A stretch of DNA of 64,000 nucleotides, from the NCBI GenBank assembly GCA_017647405.1, contig JAGCKR010000062.1:103606-167605 (forward strand). Reading direction: 5' to 3'. Source of the DNA: Alphaproteobacteria bacterium. GTDB taxonomy: Bacteria > Pseudomonadota > Alphaproteobacteria > CAAHEQ01 > UBA3637. Positions 1-7,922 of the stretch are shown piece by piece (the stretch's first letter is position 1; every line of letters begins with the position of its first letter). Made by a program: the position numbers and the translations under genes. Below the pieces are notes generated by a model. That model had not been told where the DNA came from, did no database searches, and worked only from the letters and a program-made list of their open reading frames with translations.

Positions 1-10
1 CCGCCATTAG

Positions 11-37
11 AAACTCTCAGTTTTGGGAGTTTTTTTT
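11..37 (+). terminator. Intrinsic terminator at window edge
   Basis: A seven-pair stem (12-18 with 25-31, one G-U pair) is followed by seven T residues. The first six bases of the window read CCGCCA, which would suit the 3' CCA end of a tRNA cut by the window edge. The same tRNA-end/terminator layout occurs at 37711-37747. The tRNA itself cannot be confirmed because its body lies outside the window. Confidence 0.6.
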
Positions 38-61
38 ATAAGGATAGGCATGGTGATGAAG

Positions 62-134
62 AGCCCACGTTACGTGGGTTCGGTGACCGAAGGGAACGAT
101 GTTGAGTGTATACGAGACAGTCCCTTACCTCAAC
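62..134. other. GC-rich hairpin cluster, unknown function
   Basis: This short GC-rich island in AT-rich surroundings holds a CCCACG/CGTGGG hairpin (64-69 with 73-78), a TCGGT/ACCGA palindrome (80-90) and a GTTGAG/CTCAAC pairing (101-106 with 129-134). It begins with the string GAAGAG-C before the hairpin, which recurs in similar islands near 37769 and 47320. I see no coding potential in it. It could be a decayed repeat element or a small structured RNA. Confidence 0.35.
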
Positions 135-232
135 ACCATCAAAAACTTCTCGTTTAAAACGTTGTTATAAAGATGAAATAGATTCCCTTAAAAAAAATGA
201 TTGTATCTTTTCTTCAAACACTTTTTATCTGA

Positions 233-2515
233 TTAATCTCTTTGTCTGGAAGAATTTTGTTGCATCTGTAAAATATTCATCCGATATTTAAATAATTCAT
301 CCAATCCGACATGAATCACTTTACCGCAACAAGGTTTAAAATTGCGATTATAAAAAACAATCCAAATCACATTCATATTTTTTAAATCAAGTTCAGGCAT
401 ATGTCCCGGCGGATTTCCCCCGTCTGTAAACACAATTTTATTAACTTCTTTTCGCTTAGAAAAGTTTCGAACAGCATTATCATAATTTTCCCAATCACCA
501 CTTGAAATAATTCTAAATGTATCAATATCGGAATTCTTTTTAATTTCTGTAAACCCATAAAATTCAGAATCAAAACAACCGACTTTAAATGTGGTATGTT
601 TCAAAAGCGGACGTAATTGATGCAAAAATCCACGCAACATTGGCTCCGTCACTGAACCTGAAACATCCATCATCACTTCTGTTTCAGATTTAGTTTCTTC
701 ATCCAACTCCTCTACTCTTGCCATATAATCATTGCTTTTACCGGATCTTCGATATGACCAACGGGTTTCTTCATCTAAAAGCGCCTTTTTTAAAATCCGC
801 TTCCAATTGCAAACTTCAACGCCGTCTCCAATTTCATATTGCGCTTCTTGAACAGATAAACATTGTTTTTGATAGGCGGTTTTACGTTCATTCAAACGAT
901 TAATAATGTCCTGTGCCCGTTCTTCACGCAACTTTTTATTTTGATTTCTGAAATTCTTTTCCATATCAGAATAAGGACTTTCTGCCCCTTCAGAAGCCGG
1001 ACCATATTCAACAGGTTCTTGCGTATTTTGAGGTAATTGCGAAAAAGAATCCCCTTTGGAAGTTTCTTGATTATCATTTTCTTTGTGCGTATCAGCTTGA
1101 TTTTTTTCCGATGAGTTTTTTGAGGATTTTCTATCTGCTTCAACTTCTTTACCACCCACATCAGATGCCTGCCCTTTTGAAGATTGATCCCCAAAGGAAG
1201 AGGCATTTGTCGCGCCTTTTTTTGCGCCTTTTTCTGACTTTTCTTTTTTATCCTCAGATTGATCTATATCCTCCTTGTTGGATTGATCATCACTCTTTTT
1301 AGAATTATCCTGCCCACCTTGTTGATTCTGACCGCCTTGTTGATTCTGACCGCCTTGTTGATTCTGACCACCCTGTTGAGATTTTTCACTCTGTTTCAGG
1401 TTCTTAATTTCGCTAAATTCATCTGCTGATGAATCATTTTGCTCCTGTGACAAATTTCGTTCATTAATGTGCTTTTGAAGAGCATTTTCCCAAAGATCAT
1501 GTGTATTTTTATCTTTAAATTGATCAAACCAAGAAGAAGGCCTTTGAAACTCGCCTTGTTGATTCTGACCACCCTGTTGGTTTTGACCACCCTGTTGATT
1601 CTGGCCACCCTGTTGGTTCTGGCCACCTTGTTGGTTCTGACCGCCCTGTTGATTCTGACTACCCTGTTGATTCTGGCCACCTTGTTGGTTCTGACCACCT
1701 TGTTGGTTCTGACCATCCTGTTGGTTCTGACCACCTTGTTGGTTCTGGCCATCCTGTTGGTTCTGACCGCCTTGTTGGTTTTGACCGCCTTGTTGATTCT
1801 GACCGCCCTGTTGGTTCTGGCCACCTTGTTGGTTTTGACCGCCTTGTTGGTTCTGGCCACCCTGTTGGTTTTGACCACCCTGCTGGTTTTGACCACCCTG
1901 CTGGTTTTGACCAGCTTGTTGGTTCTGACCATCCTGTTGGTTTTGACCACCCTGTTGATTCTGACCACCCTGCTGGTTCTGGCCACCTTGTTGGTTCTGG
2001 CCACCCTGTTGGTTTTGACCACCCTGCTGGTTTTGACCGCCCTGTTGATTCTGACCACCCTGTTGGTTTTGTCCACCTTGTTGGTTCTGACCACCCTGTT
2101 GTTTCTGCTCTTCTTTAAATCGATCCAACAAAATATTATACATATCAACAGCTGATTTATCCTTTGCCTCTGGCAAATTCACACAGCCTTCTGGTATCTT
2201 CCAGCCCTCAGATTGCAAAATCTGATTAATAACGGCATCTGTTGCAATATTCCAAATAAAAGGATCTTTATTTTCCCTTCTCAAAATATGATCAAAAGCC
2301 ATATGCATCACTTCATGGGCAATAGCAAAACATCCTTTTTCAGCTGTAATTGAATCAAAAAAAGCTGGCGAATAATAAATATTTTTTCCATCCGTTGCCA
2401 TTGTTGGAATTAAATAATTTGGCATAAACTTTAAATTAGCCATATGAACACCAAGTAAAGGAAACTTAGCTAAAATAAGATTTTTAATGTATTCAAACGA
2501 CTCATTTTGTTTCAT
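233..2515 (-). CDS. HExxH metallopeptidase-like / VWA-like (DUF2201-type) protein with giant GGQNQQ linker
   Basis: The predicted protein is 760 aa. The N-terminal domain carries a zinc-protease-like HEVMH (residues 67-71) with a downstream NIATDAVIN segment. The C-terminal domain is VWA-like, with a MIDAS-type DVSGS (about 617-621). This pairing matches the DUF2201 putative-metallopeptidase/VWA architecture that partners MoxR-type AAA ATPases. Between the domains lie about 30 tandem six-residue QQGGQN units, then a second block of about four units and a charged linker. I chose the ATG at 2515, just after the upstream stop and 5 nt behind GGGA, over an in-frame TTG at 2530. It is the last gene of a four-gene minus-strand operon. 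A role as metal- and partner-binding adaptor of the AAA protein is inferred from family knowledge. Confidence 0.75.
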   Translation of the reverse strand: MKQNESFEYIKNLILAKFPLLGVHMANLKFMPNYLIPTMATDGKNIYYSPAFFDSITAEKGCFAIAHEVMHMAFDHILRRENKDPFIWNIATDAVINQILQSEGWKIPEGCVNLPEAKDKSAVDMYNILLDRFKEEQKQQGGQNQQGGQNQQGGQNQQGGQNQQGGQNQQGGQNQQGGQNQQGGQNQQGGQNQQDGQNQQAGQNQQGGQNQQGGQNQQGGQNQQGGQNQQGGQNQQGGQNQQGGQNQQGGQNQQDGQNQQGGQNQQDGQNQQGGQNQQGGQNQQGSQNQQGGQNQQGGQNQQGGQNQQGGQNQQGGQNQQGEFQRPSSWFDQFKDKNTHDLWENALQKHINERNLSQEQNDSSADEFSEIKNLKQSEKSQQGGQNQQGGQNQQGGQNQQGGQDNSKKSDDQSNKEDIDQSEDKKEKSEKGAKKGATNASSFGDQSSKGQASDVGGKEVEADRKSSKNSSEKNQADTHKENDNQETSKGDSFSQLPQNTQEPVEYGPASEGAESPYSDMEKNFRNQNKKLREERAQDIINRLNERKTAYQKQCLSVQEAQYEIGDGVEVCNWKRILKKALLDEETRWSYRRSGKSNDYMARVEELDEETKSETEVMMDVSGSVTEPMLRGFLHQLRPLLKHTTFKVGCFDSEFYGFTEIKKNSDIDTFRIISSGDWENYDNAVRNFSKRKEVNKIVFTDGGNPPGHMPELDLKNMNVIWIVFYNRNFKPCCGKVIHVGLDELFKYRMNILQMQQNSSRQRD
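1313..1378 (-). repeat. Second GGQNQQ 18-bp tandem repeat block
   Basis: About four copies of the same 18-bp unit seen at 1553-2103 lie within the same gene, separated from the main block by a unique stretch. This shows the unit has expanded twice in one reading frame. Confidence 0.85.
1553..2103 (-). repeat. Main GGQNQQ 18-bp tandem repeat array (about 30 units)
   Basis: The array encodes about 30 consecutive QQGGQN hexapeptides, with rare G-to-D, G-to-A or G-to-S variants. Copies differ mostly at synonymous positions (GGT/GGC, CAG/CAA), so the reading frame is under selection while the DNA has drifted. Overlapping open frames on both strands are by-products of the repeat. Confidence 0.95.
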
Positions 2516-2517
2516 AT

Positions 2518-2880
2518 TTATCCCAAACAATGCCGTAATATAGCTGAACTTATTTTGTTCTTCACCTTAACCAATAAAATAAATTGAACCGTTTCAGGCA
2601 ATTTTTTTCCTCCCAAACGGCGATCTTTTAAAAGAGGAATAAATTTTTCCTGTTCTTCGAAAGATAACTCATCTAAACCGGTTATTAACAAAAATATTTT
2701 TTGATCTTCAGTTAAAGAAAGCTCATCAAGAAGTGAACCAGAATAAAGAGCTCTTTCTTTCACATCCGCATTTAAAATTCTTCTGTTTGAAAAATCATCT
2801 TCACCCAACGCCGAAACAACCACCGGCATTAACGGATTATTTTTCAAAATATGAAGCTCTTTAATGCGCTGTTCTTTCAT
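2518..2880 (-). CDS. Small AAA-like fragment without P-loop, MoxR operon
   Basis: A 120-aa protein whose ATG overlaps the stop of the upstream AAA gene (TAATG), so the two are probably translationally coupled. Residues about 63-108 follow the Walker-B-to-sensor-1 pattern of MoxR ATPases. A hydrophobic strand ends in LDEL, followed by a helix, basic RRLGGKKLP and a second hydrophobic strand, and the order lines up with the same region of the neighbouring 649-aa ATPase. No Walker A is present. It may be a pseudo-ATPase subunit or a degenerate duplicate. The assignment rests on visual alignment only. Confidence 0.55.
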   Translation of the reverse strand: MKEQRIKELHILKNNPLMPVVVSALGEDDFSNRRILNADVKERALYSGSLLDELSLTEDQKIFLLITGLDELSFEEQEKFIPLLKDRRLGGKKLPETVQFILLVKVKNKISSAILRHCLG

Positions 2881-4829
2881 TATGAACGTTCTCTTCTAGT
2901 TGATTGAATAATGGACTGTAATTGCAAGGCTCTTTCAGCATCACCGGCAACCCATGCGGCATCAAAAACATCCAAATTTTCTCTTCCTAATCGTTTTTTA
3001 ATAAAGTCTCTTACAACAGGGAGTTCACTCACATAAGCATGTCTTAAACTCAGTGTTAAAGCCAACTTTTCATCCGTTGAGCGTGGAATGTCACTATCAG
3101 TATACGTTTCATCTAAAATATCATCGATTGCCAACGGCGGATTTTTAGCATAGGCCATAAAACTTGATGCATTTGCACTTCCCATTTTAGATACAAGCAA
3201 TTCTTTTTGAATTAACCCACCGTTATTATAAATGATATCCGAAATTTGCTGCCAACCACGCGGATCTAATGCCCATTTTGGAGCTGCTTCTTCATCATAA
3301 CCCGAATAAAAACATTTTGCTCCATATGTGGCAACAAAACTTGCAACCAATGGATGAATATTTAACCGCTCTTCATCCGGATATCTTCGATCAAGTTGAC
3401 TACCCCAAGCCAACCATTCTTTCACATCCGCCTTCAAATAAATATGACCGCACATCCGTCGGAATAAAGGTTCCGGCATATTATAGGCTGCACCAGATTC
3501 ATCTTTTGAGTTACCGGCTAAAACAACAACGGAATTATCCGGCAATTTTCCTTTTGACGGAGAAATAGATCGCTTAAGTGTGATATGAAAAATCAAACTT
3601 TGCGTTGTCGGACGTGCATTTGTTACCTCATCGATAAATAACACATGCATTTTATTCGGTTCTTTTTGACATTTTTTTTGCAATTCAACATACCAGTCCG
3701 GAGCCACCCATTCCCCAATAAACTGATTATCTTCACCCGTTGCCGGCTTTTCAACTCCATCCGGATAGCGAACCTTTCCAACAATATCTTCCGGTAAAAC
3801 ACCATTCCAAAGAGGAACAGCCGTTAAATCAGGATCAATCTGTTCAACTCTTGCCGTTTTACCAACACCACTTGGGCCATGTAACATAAAACTCATGCCG
3901 TTTTGAACATAAAAATTAATTTGCTCCGTCACCGTCATCGGCACATTATCCACTCGAATGCCATAGCGGTCTTGTCTGGACAGTCTTCTTCTGACAGGTT
4001 GTTTTAAAACAACATCATCTTTTTCTTGAGAAACAGGCCACCCCTTATCTTCCTTTGAAACATTTTCTTGATCTTTTTGAGAAACAGAAGTGTTTAAACC
4101 ATCATTAACCAATCCAGAATGAACAGATGAAAAAACTGCCTGTTTAAAATAAGTGTCTAAATAATTAAAGATTTCTGTATCCTCAAAATTCCGATAATCA
4201 GAAAGGGGTTGATGAGAATAGGTTACCCCACCAACTAACTGTCTACTTGCAAAAAAATCATCATTTTGTTTACTCTTCACCCAAACAATCGGCTCAACTT
4301 TAATCCAATATTTTTCCAAAGGAGAAATCACCCATCCATTTTCTGTTTTCAATGATGAAGTGGTCTTTGGCGCAACAATGCGAATATATTTATCCCCATT
4401 ATATTCATATTCAGGATAGCTTAACGGTTGAAAGTTTCCTTTGCAATCAGGATTTTCAAAAGTATAGACTCGACCGGTTTCTTGCAATAAATCCTCTTCA
4501 ATAGCATCTTCTAATTCTGTGATAACCATCACATCTTGTTCAATTGTTTGCGGGTATTCCCCATATTCAAATTGATTATTTTTAATTGGCACTTGTAAAG
4601 AAGCAACATCAGAAGCTTTAATCAAGGGAACAATAAATGCTTTATCCGATTTTTGAACTTTGCAAACCGTTTGATTCCCCATCACAACAGGAACTTCATC
4701 GGATAATGCCTCATGTTTAAGCCAAAAACCGTTTACGCTCTCCGTTCCGCCCAAAATCGTTGCCAAATCCGTTTTTTTAGGCAATTTATTAACATCAAAA
4801 TCTTTTTCAACAGGCAAACTTATATCCAT
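2880..4829 (-). CDS. MoxR-type AAA+ ATPase with N-terminal accessory domain
   Basis: A 649-aa protein. The C-terminal half is an AAA+ core with Walker A GPSGVGKT (318-325), Walker B VLFIDE (396-401), a sensor-1-like VVVLAGN and an arginine-rich MPEPLFRRM segment, as in MoxR ATPases. The first about 230 residues form a separate domain (EYPQTI near 91, YEYNGDKYIR near 141, KVEPIVWV near 178). It resembles short domains often attached to regulatory or surface proteins; I do not name it with confidence. An acidic linker joins the two. A GGAG Shine-Dalgarno lies just upstream of ATG 4829, 13 nt after the preceding gene. MoxR/VWA pairs remodel or assemble metal-dependent complexes; the client here is unknown. 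Confidence 0.85.
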   Translation of the reverse strand: MDISLPVEKDFDVNKLPKKTDLATILGGTESVNGFWLKHEALSDEVPVVMGNQTVCKVQKSDKAFIVPLIKASDVASLQVPIKNNQFEYGEYPQTIEQDVMVITELEDAIEEDLLQETGRVYTFENPDCKGNFQPLSYPEYEYNGDKYIRIVAPKTTSSLKTENGWVISPLEKYWIKVEPIVWVKSKQNDDFFASRQLVGGVTYSHQPLSDYRNFEDTEIFNYLDTYFKQAVFSSVHSGLVNDGLNTSVSQKDQENVSKEDKGWPVSQEKDDVVLKQPVRRRLSRQDRYGIRVDNVPMTVTEQINFYVQNGMSFMLHGPSGVGKTARVEQIDPDLTAVPLWNGVLPEDIVGKVRYPDGVEKPATGEDNQFIGEWVAPDWYVELQKKCQKEPNKMHVLFIDEVTNARPTTQSLIFHITLKRSISPSKGKLPDNSVVVLAGNSKDESGAAYNMPEPLFRRMCGHIYLKADVKEWLAWGSQLDRRYPDEERLNIHPLVASFVATYGAKCFYSGYDEEAAPKWALDPRGWQQISDIIYNNGGLIQKELLVSKMGSANASSFMAYAKNPPLAIDDILDETYTDSDIPRSTDEKLALTLSLRHAYVSELPVVRDFIKKRLGRENLDVFDAAWVAGDAERALQLQSIIQSTRRERS

Positions 4830-4842
4830 TTTACTCTCCTAT

Positions 4843-5685
4843 TTAAAAACGCATTCGTTTTTTTGCATTCGAAATATCTTTTCTTAATTGGTGAACATGT
4901 TTGGCAATTTTTTGAGGTGCATCCGGCGCAACATCTCCTTTAAGCAATCCATCCACAACCATAAATAAATCCAACAACCGTTCATCATCTTTAATCGATT
5001 GATAACGAACAAATTTTGACTTTAATTCCATTGACTTAAAGGAAAACCCCGTTCTAAAATTTTCATCAACAACATTTAAATCAACACCGGCATCCAAACC
5101 TTTTTGAATGCAAGAAACAATCATTTTTTGATAGCTTTCTGAAATTTCAATTTTTTTTGTGGACATCAAATCATAAATATCACACAAAGCATAAAAAGGA
5201 ACCTTTCCATTTGCTAATAACGAAAATTCAAATCCTTCTTTTAAAAAAACATCCGTCACAATATCCAAATTCAAACATCCCGTTTTTTTCTCTTTTGTTT
5301 GAATATGTTCTTTATGCAAATTGCAAAGTTTAATAAAAGATTTTGCCAGATCTTCTTTTGAATAATTTCCGGCATTGATAATCACATGCAAACAATCCGC
5401 ATCATACCACTTGGCCTGTTCCAAATAATCATCCAAAACAGTTTTTGTCGCAACACTCCCCTCTTCTTTGATGGTTCGAAAATCCAAACCGCGTGTCGAC
5501 ATTTCTTTTAAGACGCGATCAAATCCACATTCAGCAAAAAACAGGATCGGTAAACTTCCTTTTCCCGCTTCCTTTTCAAATGAAAGTAAATTGCGTTTCA
5601 TATATGATAAAATAGCACCTTCTCCCACCCCATGCAATTCATACATATGGTTTAAATGCTTTTGATATATATCATTTTCAGTCAT
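4843..5685 (-). CDS. Hypothetical protein, first gene of MoxR/VWA operon
   Basis: A 280-aa soluble, mostly helical protein with no recognised motif. A segment such as GLDAGVDLNVVDENFRTG is reminiscent of degenerate ankyrin-type loops, but no full repeats are present. An in-frame ATG at 5709 exists. The ATG at 5685 is preferred because AAAGGAG sits 6 nt upstream. Its place at the head of the AAA/VWA operon suggests a substrate or adaptor for that machinery; this is inference from context. Confidence 0.7.
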   Translation of the reverse strand: MTENDIYQKHLNHMYELHGVGEGAILSYMKRNLLSFEKEAGKGSLPILFFAECGFDRVLKEMSTRGLDFRTIKEEGSVATKTVLDDYLEQAKWYDADCLHVIINAGNYSKEDLAKSFIKLCNLHKEHIQTKEKKTGCLNLDIVTDVFLKEGFEFSLLANGKVPFYALCDIYDLMSTKKIEISESYQKMIVSCIQKGLDAGVDLNVVDENFRTGFSFKSMELKSKFVRYQSIKDDERLLDLFMVVDGLLKGDVAPDAPQKIAKHVHQLRKDISNAKKRMRF

Positions 5686-5709
5686 TAAAGCTCCTTTAAA
5701 TGGAGGCAT

Positions 5710-5738
5710 ATTTTACCATAAATTCATTTGTCTGTCAA
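5710..5738 (-). promoter_or_regulatory. Sigma70-type promoter for MoxR/VWA operon
   Basis: On the minus strand TTGACA (5738-5733), a 17-bp spacer and TAAAAT (5715-5710) lie about 25 nt upstream of the first start codon. Confidence 0.75.
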
Positions 5739-5775
5739 TATTTTTTTATAATATTTTACATACACAAAATATAGC

Positions 5776-5804
5776 TTGCACTATTCTTTATTCTGTGTTA
5801 TATT
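5776..5804 (+). promoter_or_regulatory. Promoter for ASCH-domain gene
   Basis: TTGCAC and TATATT separated by 17 bp, ending 31 nt before the ATG at 5835. Confidence 0.65.
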
Positions 5805-5834
5805 TTCCTTGTAAAAACACGAAAGGAGGGCATT

Positions 5835-6176
5835 ATGCATTACATGAGTGTGAAACAGCCATATTTTAATTTATTAAAAACAGGCAAAAAAACGATTGAA
5901 CTTCGCTTATTTGATGAAAAAAGACAAAAAATCAAAATGGGTGATTATATTTTGTTTTCAAATATCGATAACCGCGAAGAAAATTTTCAAGGAAAAGTCA
6001 TCAATTTATACTGGGAAAAAAATTTTGAAGCATTATGCAAAAAAATATCTCCCAATCAAGCCGGATTCCAAACAAAAAAAGAGTTATTAAACGCGCTTAA
6101 AGAATTTTATTCTGAGGCAGAACAAAATAAATTCGGCGTTATCGGCATTGAGATTAACTCAAAAATAAATGATTGA
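5835..6176 (+). CDS. ASCH-domain (PUA-like) protein
   Basis: A 113-aa protein that is essentially a single ASCH domain. It has a conserved start (SVKQPYFNLLKTGKKTIELRL), a basic DEKRQKIK stretch, then GDYILF, the usual order of strand, helix and basic cleft in this PUA-like fold. ASCH domains bind RNA or modified nucleotides and some are RNases or RNA-modification readers. No specific substrate can be assigned. An AAGGAGG Shine-Dalgarno precedes the ATG. The -35 box of the next gene overlaps its stop codon. Confidence 0.8.
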   Translation: MHYMSVKQPYFNLLKTGKKTIELRLFDEKRQKIKMGDYILFSNIDNREENFQGKVINLYWEKNFEALCKKISPNQAGFQTKKELLNALKEFYSEAEQNKFGVIGIEINSKIND

Positions 6177-6201
6177 CATTTAAGTTTAAAATACTCATAG
6201 T
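6173..6201 (+). promoter_or_regulatory. Probable promoter for 141-aa TM protein
   Basis: TTGACA at 6173-6178 overlaps the TGA stop of the ASCH gene. A weak CATAGT lies 17 bp downstream. Only the -35 box is a strong match. Confidence 0.45.
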
Positions 6202-6236
6202 AAAAACATGACAACTTCTTAAAAAAGGAGGCGGAT

Positions 6237-6662
6237 ATGCTGTTTTCATTTTTAAAAAAGACAAATTTTAAAGAACTTGAAACCATCAGCGAATATCGGG
6301 CAACCCAAAAAGCCGCCAAAGAATTAGGAATAAAAATCAGCTATAAAGAATCAAAAGAAAAACATATTCTTCCCAAAGAACACTTTCAAATAATTATCGT
6401 CGATTTAAAAGAAGTTTCAGATGAAAAGAAAATTAAATTTGAAGAATTGCAACAAGAGTATCAAGAAAAAGAATATCACAAGCTTTTAAAAGACGTTGTG
6501 CAAAAAACAATCATTTACACCGGCCTTTTAATCGCCGGCGCCTCAACACTTTCACTTGCCACATGTTTGCAACAAAAAGAAAATCATCCGCCTAAACTCA
6601 TTCAAAAAGCTTCAACGCATAAGGGATATAATTACCCCTATTCGCACGCCAGAGAAAAATAA
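6237..6662 (+). CDS. Small single-TM protein, paralogue of 7380-7796
   Basis: A 141-aa protein of unknown function. A soluble N-terminal part contains YRATQKAAKELGIKISYK (about 21-38). A charged region, one predicted transmembrane segment (about 95-110, IYTGLLIAGASTLSLATCL) and a short polar tail follow. The gene at 7380 has the same plan: CRAKKKAAEKMNI near the start, an IIVDL- or VHVDL-type strand, YHKLLKD or YYKLMKK, then one TM helix ending in Cys. AAAGGAGG precedes the ATG. Confidence 0.75.
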   Translation: MLFSFLKKTNFKELETISEYRATQKAAKELGIKISYKESKEKHILPKEHFQIIIVDLKEVSDEKKIKFEELQQEYQEKEYHKLLKDVVQKTIIYTGLLIAGASTLSLATCLQQKENHPPKLIQKASTHKGYNYPYSHAREK

Positions 6663-6673
6663 GCAAAAAAAGA

Positions 6674-7237
6674 TTACTCGCCTTTTAATTTGGAAAAAAC
6701 ATTAATATCAACAAATTCATTTTCAGAGGCGCAAAAATGTCCTTTTCTTTCAACGCCTTCAAACTGATATCCCAAACTCAAAGCAACCTTTTTGGAAGAA
6801 AGATTTGTCACTTCATTTCGAATCACAATCCGATTATACCCAAGATCAAAAGCAAATCCTTCAATTAACGAAACCGCCTCTTGCATATATCCTTTACCAC
6901 AAGCTTTTTTCGTCAACCAATAACCGATTTCAGCCTTTTTATCACAAGAAGGCGCAAGCTTTATCAAACCGATACCACCCAAAAATTCGCCCGTTTCAAT
7001 TGAATAAATCCCAAATTCAAAATGCGATTTTGCTTCCCAATCATCGGCACACATTTTTAAAAATTCATATTCATCTTCAACACTGCCCTCTTTTAAAAAG
7101 AAAGCCCAATTCATCCATGGCACCAGATGTGAATAATTTTTTTTAGTAATACTTAAAAGCTCTTCTGCCCATTCAAAAGTCGTCGGATATTTTTTCAAAA
7201 TAACTTTTGAACCAACTAGCTGCTCAGATAAATCCAT
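6674..7237 (-). CDS. GNAT-family N-acetyltransferase (RimJ/RimL-like)
   Basis: A 187-aa GNAT protein. It has the N-terminal GSKVILKKYP strand, the EFLGGIGLIKL and AEIGYWLTKKACGKGYMQEAV core (acetyl-CoA loop), and the NxxSKKVALSLGYQFEGVERK motif typical of the RimJ/RimL branch. These enzymes acetylate protein N-termini or small amines. The substrate is unknown. I chose ATG 7237, which has GGAGGG upstream, over ATG 7249. It is convergent with the 141-aa gene, 11 nt away. It resembles the tandem GNATs at 38083-39261 in the WLPW-like region and the GYWL-K-CGKGYM core. Confidence 0.85.
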   Translation of the reverse strand: MDLSEQLVGSKVILKKYPTTFEWAEELLSITKKNYSHLVPWMNWAFFLKEGSVEDEYEFLKMCADDWEAKSHFEFGIYSIETGEFLGGIGLIKLAPSCDKKAEIGYWLTKKACGKGYMQEAVSLIEGFAFDLGYNRIVIRNEVTNLSSKKVALSLGYQFEGVERKGHFCASENEFVDINVFSKLKGE

Positions 7238-7315
7238 TTTTCCCTCCATAACTTAAAATAACACCTGTTTATTGTAGACTAAAACAAATAAAACAGCAAG
7301 CATTTATTGATTTTC

Positions 7316-7344
7316 TTGACTTTAAACAAGAAACGTGATAAAAT
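7316..7344 (+). promoter_or_regulatory. Promoter for 138-aa TM protein
   Basis: TTGACT and TAAAAT with a 17-bp spacer, 36 nt upstream of the ATG at 7380. Confidence 0.7.
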
Positions 7345-7379
7345 GTGTCAATATTTTTATACAATTTTAAGGATTTTTT

Positions 7380-7796
7380 ATGCCAAACAATAAATATATG
7401 AATGCCTCAACACCAATTATTGAAATTATTGCAACATGCCGAGCGAAAAAAAAAGCGGCTGAAAAAATGAATATTCCATACAAGCTTGGTTCCGAGATTG
7501 ACTCACTGGATATCACCGGTCAAAAAGAATATCATGTTCATGTGGATTTAAGCGATATTCATGGTTTTGAAAAACACCAGTATTATAAATTAATGAAAAA
7601 ATACATACAAAAAGAAACTAAAAATATTTTGGATCCCAAAAGAAATTTGTATTCAGTTATAGCGCTTTCTTGCGTTATGTTATCCATGGGATTAGTTGTT
7701 CATTGTTCCTCAACCAAACAAAAAGAACAACAATCAACTATTCAATCAGCATTCAAAAACAAGACGTTAAAAGAAAATCAAAAAACGCGCGAATAA
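7380..7796 (+). CDS. Small single-TM protein, paralogue of 6237-6662
   Basis: A 138-aa protein of unknown function. A soluble N-terminal region (CRAKKKAAEKMNIPYKLG at about 19-36, YHVHVDLSDIHG) is followed by one transmembrane helix (about 94-110, VIALSCVMLSMGLVVHC) and a polar Lys/Gln-rich tail. The arrangement matches the 141-aa protein 700 bp upstream, so the two are probably ancient duplicates separated by the GNAT gene. With no signal peptide and a late TM helix, a C-tail-anchored topology is plausible. Confidence 0.75.
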   Translation: MPNNKYMNASTPIIEIIATCRAKKKAAEKMNIPYKLGSEIDSLDITGQKEYHVHVDLSDIHGFEKHQYYKLMKKYIQKETKNILDPKRNLYSVIALSCVMLSMGLVVHCSSTKQKEQQSTIQSAFKNKTLKENQKTRE

Positions 7797-7829
7797 CTTT
7801 TTCTTTTAAAGATAAAAATTTATTTTTTT

Positions 7830-7902
7830 AATACCCTGCATAGATATTGACAGGGTATTTTTATTTCTGTATGATGCAAATTAAATTATAGTTAAATTTG
7901 CA
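7830..7902 (+). promoter_or_regulatory. Composite terminator/promoter/inverted-repeat cassette, copy 1
   Basis: Three overlapping signals are present. A terminator hairpin (AATACCCTG 7830-7838 with CAGGGTATT 7851-7859, then T-rich) closes the upstream unit. Its loop and 3' arm contain TTGACA (7847-7852), followed by a 17-bp spacer and TATGAT (7870-7875), a near-consensus promoter. An 8-bp inverted repeat (TGCAAATT 7875-7882 with AATTTGCA 7895-7902) spans the predicted transcription start. A second copy lies at 11109-11181. Confidence 0.8.
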
Positions 7903-7922
7903 TATTAAAAAGGAGTTATAAA

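Noticed and set aside
1..6. CCGCCA as the end of a tRNA
   Set aside because: Plausible next to a terminator, but six bases cannot prove a tRNA.
1553..2103. CRISPR-like regular repeats
   Set aside because: The 18-bp units abut directly with no unique spacers, and the array is in frame inside a gene.
1396..2155. Long open frames on both strands across the GGQNQQ block (LTTLLVL-type and RVVRTNK-type peptides)
   Set aside because: They are other-frame readings of an 18-bp tandem repeat. The GGQNQQ frame is continuous with conserved domains on both sides.
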